From positions 1 through 33,569 of the forward strand of contig JAVYMA010000021.1 of assembly GCA_038740345.1 (NCBI GenBank): a stretch of 33,569 bases of DNA, given 5' to 3'. The stretch's first letter is position 1; every line of letters starts with the position of its first letter. The notes beneath the pieces were generated by a model. That model was given only the letters and a program-made list of their open reading frames with translations, had not been told where the DNA came from and made no database searches. This document shows positions 14,799 through 22,824 of the stretch, piece after piece. The stretch comes from Methanomassiliicoccales archaeon. Its GTDB lineage: Archaea > Thermoplasmatota > Thermoplasmata > Methanomassiliicoccales > UBA472. The translations under genes and the position numbers were made by a program.

Positions 14799-15692
14799 CT
14801 ATACTTCCCTTTCAAGACCCAAGCGGTCTCTTATTTTTTCTTCAATTACTGTGAACAACATCTTTTCCACTGTCAGCCCTATCAAACATATCATCATGAT
14901 GGATACGAATGCTGACACATAATCCAAGCTATATCTTGATTGGATGATGACATATCCTAGGCCAAGGGCTATTCCAACTACCATTTCAGCAGCGATCAGC
15001 ACCCTCCAACCATTAGCAAGTCCTATGCGCAAACCGTCAATTATGGACAGAGCAGAGGCAGGTAAAAAAACCAAACTGAAGGAAAGTAAACGCCCAGCTC
15101 CCGACATTTGAGATACTCTTTTATAAACACAGGATACAGAACGCAATCCCCCCGAAGTATTGATAACTATGGGGGGGAAAGCAGTCATGAAGATCATAAA
15201 AATTGTTGCCGTCTCCCCTAAACCAAATATTAGCATAGCAATTGGTATCCATGCTAGACCAGGTATCATTTGTAAAATGTAGATTGAAACCACTGAAAGC
15301 TGATGCGCCTTCTGGGAAATGCCTAAAAGGAATCCTATACCAATCCCCACGACCACTGCAAGGACGTATGCTACCCCCCATCGATATAGGCTAGCAAATG
15401 TATGGTCATAAATGCTCTTTCCCTGGATTGGGATGCCACTTAATGCATCGGCAAATGCTTGAAAGGTCTCTAAAGGTCTGGGAAAATACACTCCTTTCAT
15501 AGCGGAGACCATTTCCGCAACTACGTACCATAGACTTAATATAATGGCGATGCCAGAAAACATTCCCACCAAATTTCTTCTCAGGCTGGCATATCTATCT
15601 CTAGGAAATTCGAAAAGCGATTCTCCTTTCTCCAATGCCTGAGAGACTCTGAGCAAACCATACTTATGTGCTTTAAGACCCACCCGACTCAA
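14799..15692 (-). CDS. NitT/TauT-type ABC permease
   Basis: The membrane subunit of the importer, 297 residues, with about six helices and the BPD_transp_1 EAA loop visible as AAEMVVGIALGLGYVI (about 234-249). It is the first gene of the operon permease-ATPase-binding protein-UroD-like. The start is TTG at 15692, four bases after GGGAGGA. The N-terminal ~35 residues before the first helix are polar and longer than usual. Its promoter must lie in the 160 bp AT-rich gap shared with the divergent SRP RNA gene. Confidence 0.92.
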   Translation of the reverse strand: MSRVGLKAHKYGLLRVSQALEKGESLFEFPRDRYASLRRNLVGMFSGIAIILSLWYVVAEMVSAMKGVYFPRPLETFQAFADALSGIPIQGKSIYDHTFASLYRWGVAYVLAVVVGIGIGFLLGISQKAHQLSVVSIYILQMIPGLAWIPIAMLIFGLGETATIFMIFMTAFPPIVINTSGGLRSVSCVYKRVSQMSGAGRLLSFSLVFLPASALSIIDGLRIGLANGWRVLIAAEMVVGIALGLGYVIIQSRYSLDYVSAFVSIMMICLIGLTVEKMLFTVIEEKIRDRLGLEREV

Positions 15693-15821
15693 TCGTTCCT
15701 CCCCATCCTCGAAATAATTTTATCAATAATAAAACTATTTGTTAATTAATTTATTTTAAAATCAAATATTAGTTGACTTAATAAAACGTCTTGTAAATGA
15801 AATAGCTTACCGATAGAATAT

Positions 15822-15831
15822 CTTTTTATAG
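15822..15831 (+). promoter_or_regulatory. TATA box of the SRP RNA gene
   Basis: CTTTTTATAG is centred about 26 bp upstream of the first base of the terminal helix of the SRP RNA at 15853, exactly the archaeal spacing. The rest of the 15693-15821 gap is AT-rich and holds no gene; the divergent permease promoter must also lie there. Confidence 0.7.
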
Positions 15832-15852
15832 TATTCATGAATAAGATGCTAT

Positions 15853-16162
15853 GCTAGGCTAGACCGGGACGTTCGGCGTGCCCTTATACACCGCAAATCG
15901 TCGATAGCGGGGGTGACAGCGGAGGGCGGCGTAACTGGAACCGTGCATGCCCAGTCATCAACTATGAGGTTCTGTCCTTCGGGGTTGGTGGCGATCTCGT
16001 GGCGCAGCTGGAGGGCGGCGCCCCTGATCCTAATCAGGGGGAACGGGTCAGGCCCTGACGGGAGCAGCCTTACCCTGGACTACCAGCGCTCGAAGGGGGG
16101 CGGGGCTGAGAAGATGATTGGATCACATGCCCGGGACCAGGCGACAACCTCCGTGGCCTAGC
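15853..16162 (+). ncRNA. ffs: Signal recognition particle (7S) RNA
   Basis: A GC-rich island in AT-rich surroundings. The universally conserved helix 8 core is present at 16045-16068: GGTCAGG, then CCC-TGAC-GGG, then AGCAGCC, which aligns base for base with the E. coli 4.5S RNA core except that the apical tetraloop is UGAC instead of GGAA. A perfect hairpin, CCCCTGAT/ATCAGGGG at 16021-16040, fits helix 6. The ends pair exactly: GCTAGGC at 15853-15859 with GCCTAGC at 16156-16162, forming the archaeal helix 1. The length of about 310 nt and the upstream TATA box agree. It scaffolds SRP54 and SRP19 for co-translational targeting. Its last bases overlap the stop codon of the convergent marker-2-like gene. 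Confidence 0.95.
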
Positions 16163-17168
16163 ACTTATGGTCAGTGTATTTACATCTTTCCGGAAGTAAT
16201 TCTGGACCACAACCAGTAATCTTATCTGTCCTGAAATCGAAAAGTATTTTTGATTCTCCTTCCGATTGGATAATCAGTTTGGAGCTATTATCTACCCTAC
16301 CAACAATCGCCCCATCGACCCCTTCTTTTTGGAATATGGAAATTATCTCCATTGAGTTTCTAGGATCTGCTGTAAGCACGAATCCACAGCCTTGATATGA
16401 TTTCAACCATTGGTTGAAATCGATACCTTTTGGACGTGGGATTTTGTCTAAATCGACTACTCCTCCTTTGCCACTGGTCTCAAGAAGCATCCCTAATGTA
16501 CCGATTGAGCCAGGATTACTCATATCTTTACCAGAATGAGCCAATCGTTTTTTTCCTACCTCATTCATGAGCAGTATCTGTCGGCGGACCTTTTCCGCAT
16601 CTTTCCTGCTAGTAGTATCCCAGGCATAGTTCAATTTTTCAGGATAATATCCATCCAAATCCATAACAAAAATTATGTCATCTCCGATCTGAGCCTTATG
16701 ACTATATATCACTTCTTCCTTCTCCGCAGTCCCTAAAATGGCTACGTCCACTGCATTGTAATTGCAATCTGGATGAGTATGGCCCCCCACTACAGGAACA
16801 CCAAATTTGGTGCTTGCACTCTCCATCCCTTTCATTACCTGACTACATACCTTTTCATCCTTCATAGAAATTATGTCGACAAGGGCTAAAGGTATTCCTC
16901 CCATCGCAGCGATGTCATTTATATTTACTAAAATGGCATAATATCCCGCGAACCAAGGATTAGCTTTCATCAAACTCTCCATAATACCATCAGCGGCTAA
17001 AAGTAAAACAGAACCTTTATGCTCAATTACAGCGGCATCCTCTCCATATGCCGCCAACACTCTATTTTGCGAGGTCTTTGGAAAGAAGCTGAGAACGTCT
17101 GAAATGGTCTTTTTGCGCAATATTCCAGGATAGGACCGCAAATCGTTGACCAACGCCTCAAGATCCAT
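16158..17168 (-). CDS. AIR-synthase-like protein (methanogenesis marker 2 type)
   Basis: A 336-residue member of the PurM/AIR-synthase-related superfamily (HypE, ThiL, SelD relatives). It has the N-terminal nucleotide-binding features GEDAAVI (about 42-48), AADGIMES (58-65), VNINDIAAMGG (81-91) and VVGGHTHPD (125-133), plus a C-terminal domain starting near FVLTADPRNS. The pattern and size match my recollection of methanogenesis marker protein 2, which is of unknown function and is also found outside methanogens. ThiL and HypE are less likely by sequence. A TATA box 26 bp upstream of the ATG and the lack of a Shine-Dalgarno indicate a leaderless mRNA. The stop codon lies inside the 3' strand of SRP RNA helix 1. 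Confidence 0.78.
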   Translation of the reverse strand: MDLEALVNDLRSYPGILRKKTISDVLSFFPKTSQNRVLAAYGEDAAVIEHKGSVLLLAADGIMESLMKANPWFAGYYAILVNINDIAAMGGIPLALVDIISMKDEKVCSQVMKGMESASTKFGVPVVGGHTHPDCNYNAVDVAILGTAEKEEVIYSHKAQIGDDIIFVMDLDGYYPEKLNYAWDTTSRKDAEKVRRQILLMNEVGKKRLAHSGKDMSNPGSIGTLGMLLETSGKGGVVDLDKIPRPKGIDFNQWLKSYQGCGFVLTADPRNSMEIISIFQKEGVDGAIVGRVDNSSKLIIQSEGESKILFDFRTDKITGCGPELLPERCKYTDHKC

Positions 17169-17188
17169 ATGCGAGCGAAAGAGATTGC

Positions 17189-17199
17189 TATTTAAATAT
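17189..17199 (-). promoter_or_regulatory. TATA box of the marker-2-like gene
   Basis: ATATTTAAATA (minus strand) is centred 26 bp upstream of the ATG at 17168, so transcription should start at the start codon itself (leaderless). Confidence 0.65.
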
Positions 17200-17242
17200 G
17201 TTGCTCGCCACTGAATCTTTCATATTTGACCTGCTATATGAT

Positions 17243-17824
17243 TTACAAATTGAGTCTTGTTTGTTTAGTCTCCTTAATTAAATAATTAATATTGAATAAA
17301 TCAGCTAACAGCCTTGCGAGTACTTCGGTATATTCCTTCTCCATTTCGGGATCATCAATTATATACGCTTTGAGAGAATCTGGAACTTTGAAACCCGAAC
17401 GAGTGAGTGCTTGTTTGGCTTGTTGTCTTTCCTCCTTTGAAGCTTCGACGCCTGGGAATGTTTTTATTCCTGCTTTTACCATTTCATCAGAGAAAATAGC
17501 TCTGCGGAATAAACGATTCAATGTGAATAGGATGATTTTATCTGACTTCTCTCCTTCTCCATAAAGCTGTCTTACTTTATCGCCAATTATCTCATAAATG
17601 GTTTGTTCCTTGGTTTTCGATGCAAGAAATATCTTTGCAGGCGGTATATTTTTTTCTCTGAGAACGTTGAGGTCAGTCATAGCTCTGAGATAACCAGTCA
17701 GTATGAGCCTATGTAGGTCGTAGCCCCTTTCTTTCAATTCTCGAGATATGGCGCTAATCGATTTTCCTTCCTCTTTCAATATATCAAGGATTACGAACCT
17801 TAAATCTCTCTCTGGATGAAACAT
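17243..17824 (-). CDS. Winged-helix-like DNA-binding protein
   Basis: A 193-residue protein with an N-terminal helix-turn-helix region (about 5-58): ILDILKEEGKSISAISRELK followed by a putative recognition helix and a wing-like segment (LREKNIPPAKIFL). The rest is a helical, charged domain of unknown role (about 70-185), possibly for dimerisation or ligand sensing. I cannot name the family. No Shine-Dalgarno precedes the ATG at 17824. Two copies of a TTACCATAT motif lie just upstream and could be its own operator. It is divergent from nrdD, whose start is 211 bp away, so control of nrdD is possible but unproven. Confidence 0.75.
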   Translation of the reverse strand: MFHPERDLRFVILDILKEEGKSISAISRELKERGYDLHRLILTGYLRAMTDLNVLREKNIPPAKIFLASKTKEQTIYEIIGDKVRQLYGEGEKSDKIILFTLNRLFRRAIFSDEMVKAGIKTFPGVEASKEERQQAKQALTRSGFKVPDSLKAYIIDDPEMEKEYTEVLARLLADLFNINYLIKETKQTRLNL

Positions 17825-17834
17825 CTGTTCACAA

Positions 17835-17855
17835 ATATGGTAACAGATATGGTAA
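17835..17855. promoter_or_regulatory. Direct repeat upstream of the winged-helix gene
   Basis: ATATGGTAA occurs at 17835-17843 and again at 17847-17855, 12 bp apart (about one helical turn), 11-31 bp upstream of the regulator's ATG and within its likely promoter. This arrangement suggests an autoregulatory operator; nothing else supports it. Confidence 0.4.
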
Positions 17856-18035
17856 ATAATAAGCCTTTTTCAGGTATTAACAGGCATTTAAAATGTTAGC
17901 AGATTATTGCCCAAAAAATAGTTTATCGGCACCGCGCAATCCCCTTTTTTGCCTGTAATATGATGATGCACGGGATGGGGTAGATTAACATTAACCCTTT
18001 GAAATTTCAGGCCTTAAATTTAATGGGGTGTAGAC

Positions 18036-20153
18036 ATGAAGTTTGTAGAGTCGTCAGCAGATGTTCGAGACACTGAACCAGGGTTAATATGGTCGGATGA
18101 AAAGGAGTCTACAGAACTCTCACTCTTCGTGAGAACTTCGGATGAGGAGATTAAGAAATGGGATAGAAGCAGAATATACGAGGCTTTGATCAGAGAGACT
18201 ACTATTAGCGAGGACGCCGCTTCCATTGTGGCTAGGGAGGTTGAGAAGCTTATAGCATCTTTGGAGTTGGACGTGGTGACAGCTCCTTTGATACGCGAAC
18301 TTACCAATGCCAAACTGGTAGAGTACGGTCTAGCCAAAATACGCCGTCAGCATACTCGTTTGGGCGTCCCCCTTTATGATGCAAGACAAATAATAATGAA
18401 TCCAAATAAAGAAAATGCTAACGTTCCACATGGACCTGAAGCCACGAATCTCACGCTTTCTGAAAGGATAAAGAAAGAGTTTGCTTTATTGGAGGTCTTT
18501 AGTCAAGACCTTGCTGATGCTCATATGCGCGGAGACATTCATTTACACGATCTTGGAATGATTGATAGACCTTATTGCTCCGGTCAGTCAATCGAGTATG
18601 TTAAAAAGTTTGGACTTAACCTACCAAATGCAATCAGTATCGCTAAACCTGCAAAACACCCCGAGGTTTTGATAGAACAAATAATCAAATTCTCCGCTGC
18701 GCTTCAAGGGCATTTTGCAGGTGCCATTGGATGGGACGCGGTAAATCTCTTTCTAGCTCCTTATTTAGAGAATGTCGATGATAGACGAATGAAGCAGCTG
18801 GCTCAGATCCTGATTTTCGAATTCGCGCAACAAGCTGTGGCCCGAGGTGGCCAATCCATTTTCAGCGATCTCAATTTATATTGGGAAGTTCCAGACCATT
18901 TTGTTGGTGTGCCTGCTATCGGACCCAAAGGGGAATTCACTGGTGCCAATTATGAAGACTATCAGGAAGATGCACAAAGGTTCGTCTCTGCTCTCTTCGA
19001 TGTATATATAGAAGGAGATGCCATGGGGCGACCATTTTTCTTCCCCAAGCCAAACGTGCATATGACGGAAAAGTTCTTCAAAACTGATGGACACGAAGAG
19101 TTCATGCACAAGATTTGCTCTGTTGCTTCAGAAAAGGGGAATACTTATTTTGTATTTGATCGCGGAAATACGGCTAAAATTTCAGAGTGTTGCCGTCTTA
19201 CATTTAAACTTGATAGGCAGGATCTCGAAGATGCAAAGACGCCTTGGAAGATGCGCTACTCAGCGATGCAGAATGTGACGCTTAATCTTCCGAGGATAGC
19301 CTATGAAGCTCATCAGGACGATTCTCGTCTATTTGATATTCTAAAAGAAAGACTTGACATGGTAGCCCAGGCACATATGCAAAAGAGGGAGTTCATTTCT
19401 AAGCTATTGGCCATGGGCAAACATGGGCCACTCGCTCTTCTAACCATGGAACTCGACGGAGAGCCTTATTATCGTCTACACAAAGCTTCTTTTTTGGTCG
19501 GAATGGTGGGATTGAATGAAATGGTGCAATATCATACTGGCAATCAATTGCATGAGTCGAAAGATGCGTTAAAATTCGGCCTTAAAGTAATAGCTGAAAT
19601 GAAGAAAGAAGCCGAGCGATTAGGTGAGCATTATGGAATTCGAATGCCTCTTGAACAAACACCTGCTGAGTCCACGGCGTATCGATTCGCAAAATTGGAT
19701 ATGAAGTATTATCCCTTGCAGGCACCGACTGTTATCCGGGGTAATCGCAATAATGGGGAGATATATTATACAAATTCGACGTACTTGAACGTGGGGGCCC
19801 CAGTGAGCGCGATAGAACGCACCAAAACAGAAGGGATGTTCCACCCCCTCATCGATGCGGGAGCCCTCACTCATGTTTGGCTTGGTGAGCATAAACCAGA
19901 TCCGGAAAGTGTTGCCTCATTCGTTCGTAAGACTTTTGAAAATACGCAAAATGCGCAGATTGCCTTCAGTCCCGAATTCACATCATGCCTGGACTGTGGA
20001 AGGACTGCGCGTGGCCTCTATCCTTCATGTCCTCAATGCTCCTCCACGAATGTAGAAGGTATCACTAGGGTTACAGGGTTCTTCTCGAAGACTAATAGTT
20101 GGAATAAAGGAAAGCTTGGGGAGTTAAAGGACCGCGTAAGAAATAAAATTTAA
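18036..20153 (+). CDS. nrdD: Anaerobic (class III) ribonucleoside-triphosphate reductase
   Basis: Reduces ribonucleoside triphosphates to deoxynucleotides using an oxygen-sensitive glycyl radical. It is 705 residues. An ATP-cone-like N-terminus (about 27-105) is followed by the ten-stranded barrel; the paired cysteines in ISECCRLTF carry the expected active-site cysteine. A zinc site near the C-terminus is C-x2-C...C-x2-C (CLDCGRTARGLYPSCPQCSS). The glycyl-radical motif is RVTGFF, with the radical glycine at 681, 24 residues from the end. The start is ATG 18036 after a GGGGTG. The activating radical-SAM enzyme NrdG is not adjacent and not in the window. Presence of this enzyme indicates anaerobic growth. 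Confidence 0.95.
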   Translation: MKFVESSADVRDTEPGLIWSDEKESTELSLFVRTSDEEIKKWDRSRIYEALIRETTISEDAASIVAREVEKLIASLELDVVTAPLIRELTNAKLVEYGLAKIRRQHTRLGVPLYDARQIIMNPNKENANVPHGPEATNLTLSERIKKEFALLEVFSQDLADAHMRGDIHLHDLGMIDRPYCSGQSIEYVKKFGLNLPNAISIAKPAKHPEVLIEQIIKFSAALQGHFAGAIGWDAVNLFLAPYLENVDDRRMKQLAQILIFEFAQQAVARGGQSIFSDLNLYWEVPDHFVGVPAIGPKGEFTGANYEDYQEDAQRFVSALFDVYIEGDAMGRPFFFPKPNVHMTEKFFKTDGHEEFMHKICSVASEKGNTYFVFDRGNTAKISECCRLTFKLDRQDLEDAKTPWKMRYSAMQNVTLNLPRIAYEAHQDDSRLFDILKERLDMVAQAHMQKREFISKLLAMGKHGPLALLTMELDGEPYYRLHKASFLVGMVGLNEMVQYHTGNQLHESKDALKFGLKVIAEMKKEAERLGEHYGIRMPLEQTPAESTAYRFAKLDMKYYPLQAPTVIRGNRNNGEIYYTNSTYLNVGAPVSAIERTKTEGMFHPLIDAGALTHVWLGEHKPDPESVASFVRKTFENTQNAQIAFSPEFTSCLDCGRTARGLYPSCPQCSSTNVEGITRVTGFFSKTNSWNKGKLGELKDRVRNKI

Positions 20154-20180
20154 AAGCTTTTAGAACCCCTCCCCCAATTA

Positions 20181-20193
20181 CTTTTTTTATTTC
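20181..20193 (+). terminator. T-rich terminator after nrdD
   Basis: A run of seven T's followed by ATTT lies about 30 bp after the nrdD stop, in the form expected for archaeal intrinsic termination. A short palindrome (AAAAGCTTTT) sits between the stop and the run. Confidence 0.4.
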
Positions 20194-20253
20194 ATCGTCA
20201 AGTCGTAATATGACTTGTCTACCCCTTCGATATATCGTAATAGGTTTGATAAA

Positions 20254-20263
20254 GTATAAATTA
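20254..20263 (+). promoter_or_regulatory. TATA box of the small cysteine-rich gene
   Basis: GTATAAATTA centred near 20258 predicts a start near 20284, giving a ~19-nt leader containing AGGAG at 20290-20294. Confidence 0.5.
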
Positions 20264-20302
20264 TAGTTAATTCTGAGAAAGAATGGAATAAGGAGATACA
20301 AA

Positions 20303-20578
20303 TTGACTCGAATACGCATCAGTAAACATGTAATCATTAATATTAGCCGAAGGTCTCTTTGCGATAGTTGCATTGCATCTTCTTGCTCGAAGAATAATTC
20401 TAAAAGAGTGTTGAGTTGTGAAGACTATCTCCCTCCTTTTTTAGTGCTACGACGTTGTGAAAAATGTGAGGAACTATTTGATGTGCATCAAAATATTGGG
20501 TATTTGCATGAGGATCTGTGCCCCCGTTGCAATGCGTTGATTAGTGGATTCAAATTCGAAATTGAACGCAGAGTTTAA
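20303..20578 (+). CDS. Small cysteine-rich protein with zinc ribbon
   Basis: A 91-residue protein of unknown function with eight cysteines in two groups: C20-x2-C23-x4-C28-x10-C39 in the N-terminal half, and a zinc ribbon C52-x2-C55-x17-C73-x2-C76 in the C-terminal half. The first group could bind zinc or an iron-sulfur cluster. The start is TTG 20303, with GGAG eight bases upstream and its own TATA box. It follows nrdD by 150 bp but has a separate promoter. It is not the NrdG activase: no CxxxCxxC radical-SAM motif is present and it is too short. Confidence 0.72.
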   Translation: MTRIRISKHVIINISRRSLCDSCIASSCSKNNSKRVLSCEDYLPPFLVLRRCEKCEELFDVHQNIGYLHEDLCPRCNALISGFKFEIERRV

Positions 20579-20646
20579 TTATATTGCACATTAGAATCAC
20601 CTTTCACACCACGTCAATTAATTATTTTTTTAAAATAGCGTTTAAA

Positions 20647-22260
20647 TTAGAGTAATCTTGGACCGATGAACTGCCACACGATAAGTAGGAGCACCAGGAC
20701 TGCAAATAGATATGTTATCAATGCGACATAATAAGCTCTTTCCTTTTCCGAAGCATTTCTTTTAAGCTTTTGTACTATTGAGTCCACAGCGTCTTTGAAC
20801 AAATACCCCCCATCGAGAGGAACCGCTGGAAGGACGTTAGTCATTCCTACCATTATATTTATCCAAAATATCCAGTAGATGGAGTTGGAAATGAACCAGA
20901 AAAGATCATTAGGCATCCAGGCTAAAAGACCATCAGGAACGAAAAGATCCTTCAGTGGTGATTCGATTGGCGCTAATCCTTGGAATGGAAGGGCTATAAA
21001 TCTCAAAGAAGCTCCAAAGAAATCTAAAGGCGTTTTTATATTAGCTAAGGGATCTGCTAGCGATCTTATTAAAGCTCTTGGGGATCCCACGAGCATTCCC
21101 ATATACGCTGAATTGATCCCCATAAAACCCCTATCTGGCTCACTCTCATTCACCAAGTTAGGGTCTATATCCTTTAGGTAAGCTTTCCGACTTGTCAAAG
21201 TAATCGATGTGACAGGATATATCTGATATTTCTCAGAGTCTTGATCATAATATAAAGCCTCAAGACTCACTGTTTGACCTGGATGGGTTAAAGCGAGTAC
21301 CTCTTCTAGTTCGTGCTGGTTGCGTATTATGGTGCCATTCAACATAGATAAAATCATACCCGGCCGAAGTCCCGCCTCATAAGCTGGTAAGCCTTTTGAG
21401 ACATCCACTAATGTCAAACCAGCCGTAACTGATGCTCTCCTTAGCTCTCCTGAAAGATAATAGGATACATCCACCAAGCTTCCCGGCTCAAAAGAAAGGG
21501 TATTGAAGTCATCTATAGTTTCTATTTCTATTCCACCTATCTCGACCAACTGAGCGCCAAATGATAACCCTGCGTGTATCGCTGGACTATCCTCACCAAT
21601 GGCTAAAATTACAGGATTTTCTCTTATAGGTACGGCCGAAGCCATCAAAATATTGCAAAAAAGCAGCACACAAAACAATGCTAAGAAAATATTAGTCGCT
21701 GGCCCTACTGCATATAGACTTGTCCTTCGCTTGCGGTCCGCATTCGCGATTTGTTGCTCATCGGGCTCCACAAAAGCGCCTATAGGTACGATGAATAGTA
21801 GTAAGCCTAATGATTTGATTCTCATCTGGCCAACACGTGTTAGTATGCCGTGTGCGTATTCATGAACAAAAATGGCTACTATCAAGCCGATTATACCATA
21901 AATCACCGGTATAATCGGATTCACACCAGGGATCCCTAGCATCATTTCCAGGGTGGGCGCGCTGTCATCCGGGATGCGAGAGACTATGGTGGCTTCCCAA
22001 ATAAGTAATGCCATTATGAATACGCCAACGGCCAAACAAGTAATTTTAGCTGCAAATGCATAAGCATGCCAAAAACGAGATGGTCTTGCGAGGCGATCAA
22101 TCAGGTTCTTTCCACCTTCTGTCCTCCACATTATTAGTGGCCCATATGTCGAGATGCCACGTTCTGCCAGCCATTTTTTCTTTCTAATAATATAAATTAA
22201 AGCTAAGTAGATGGAGATTATAGAAATTAAAGAAACCCACCAAGGTATTATTACAGTCAT
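20647..22260 (-). CDS. Site-2-type membrane metalloprotease (M50) with PDZ domains
   Basis: An intramembrane zinc protease, 537 residues. The zinc motif HEYAH lies at 133-137 within a membrane helix, and the third ligand is the aspartate of LPAVPLDGG at about 483 in a late helix. Between them are two PDZ-like segments, about 213-285 (VILAIGEDSPAIHAGLSFG) and 286-350 (GLPAYEAGLRPGMILSMLNG). Helices flank them at about 5-25, 68-92, 116-140, 148-160 and 185-210, plus three to four at the C-terminus. Such proteases cleave transmembrane segments of regulators or clear membrane-protein remnants; the substrate here is unknown. The start is ATG 22260, with a weak purine-rich site upstream. It is not clearly in an operon. 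Confidence 0.9.
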   Translation of the reverse strand: MTVIIPWWVSLISIISIYLALIYIIRKKKWLAERGISTYGPLIMWRTEGGKNLIDRLARPSRFWHAYAFAAKITCLAVGVFIMALLIWEATIVSRIPDDSAPTLEMMLGIPGVNPIIPVIYGIIGLIVAIFVHEYAHGILTRVGQMRIKSLGLLLFIVPIGAFVEPDEQQIANADRKRRTSLYAVGPATNIFLALFCVLLFCNILMASAVPIRENPVILAIGEDSPAIHAGLSFGAQLVEIGGIEIETIDDFNTLSFEPGSLVDVSYYLSGELRRASVTAGLTLVDVSKGLPAYEAGLRPGMILSMLNGTIIRNQHELEEVLALTHPGQTVSLEALYYDQDSEKYQIYPVTSITLTSRKAYLKDIDPNLVNESEPDRGFMGINSAYMGMLVGSPRALIRSLADPLANIKTPLDFFGASLRFIALPFQGLAPIESPLKDLFVPDGLLAWMPNDLFWFISNSIYWIFWINIMVGMTNVLPAVPLDGGYLFKDAVDSIVQKLKRNASEKERAYYVALITYLFAVLVLLLIVWQFIGPRLL

Positions 22261-22327
22261 TTCTCAGCTCTTCCTCAGGTAATTAGGGTGTGCTATAAAA
22301 CAATTGGCTAAATGAAATTCATACAAG

Positions 22328-22717
22328 TCAATCATGAGTAAACCTGTTGCATTGATTTCGGCTATTCCAGATATCATCTGAGATATCTTCATAGACCGCT
22401 GAGCATTCATCCCTTATTTTCGATCTCTCTTCTTCCCTTCTCGCCAGGCGAAGTATTTGATCTTTTTTGAGAATCCAATAATGAATCCGCCAAAGCTTAC
22501 CTTTCTTTAGATGTACTTCTTCTTGCGTCGTGGTGAGAAAACCTTCTTCTTCGAGCATATAAAAAACGTCTCTATCTTCCGAGGTCAGTTTATTATCGAT
22601 GACTTCATCAGTGAATCCAAAGAAGGACATAATGTACTCTGCTAGCTTGGATATGTCCTCTGATGACATGCCTTTTCTGCCAAGTGTATTCTGCAGAGCG
22701 AGAATCACGTCCTCCAT
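22328..22717 (-). CDS. DUF6015-like archaeal protein
   Basis: A 129-residue soluble, helical and highly charged protein. The VILALQNTLGRKGMSSEDIS opening and an EEEGFLTTTQEEVHLKKGKLWRIHYW segment look like the archaeal DUF6015 family, whose function is unknown; this is recollection of pattern. The layout (helices, then a winged-helix-like beta region, then a charged tail) suggests nucleic-acid or protein binding, but nothing is specific. The reading frame is open to a TTG at 22750; I prefer ATG 22717 because MEDVILAL is the natural beginning, with a GTG at 22723 as an alternative. A TATA box near 22769 predicts a leader of about 25 nt. Confidence 0.65.
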   Translation of the reverse strand: MEDVILALQNTLGRKGMSSEDISKLAEYIMSFFGFTDEVIDNKLTSEDRDVFYMLEEEGFLTTTQEEVHLKKGKLWRIHYWILKKDQILRLARREEERSKIRDECSAVYEDISDDIWNSRNQCNRFTHD

Positions 22718-22763
22718 GCTCACGACGGTCACACTTTCCCCGCACCCCAATCACACTTCTTGG

Positions 22764-22774
22764 CAATATATGTA
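22764..22774 (-). promoter_or_regulatory. TATA box of the DUF6015-like gene
   Basis: TACATATATTG on the minus strand, centred near 22769, predicts a start near 22743, about 25 bases before the chosen ATG. Confidence 0.5.
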
Positions 22775-22824
22775 TTGAATGTTTTTCATAATATGGAAGA
22801 TGCTCAAGATACCCAAGTAGAATT

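Noticed and set aside
15913-16161. Open frame of 82 codons on the plus strand in the GC-rich island
   Set aside because: It lies wholly inside the SRP RNA, whose core motif, terminal pairing and promoter are clear; the frame is a by-product of high GC content.
17959-18000. Imperfect inverted repeat upstream of nrdD as an operator or riboswitch
   Set aside because: The GGGTAG...TTAACCC symmetry is weak and too short to distinguish from chance in AT-rich DNA.
20303-20578. Candidate NrdG activase after nrdD
   Set aside because: There is no CxxxCxxC radical-SAM motif and the length is far too short; it is listed only as a cysteine-rich protein.
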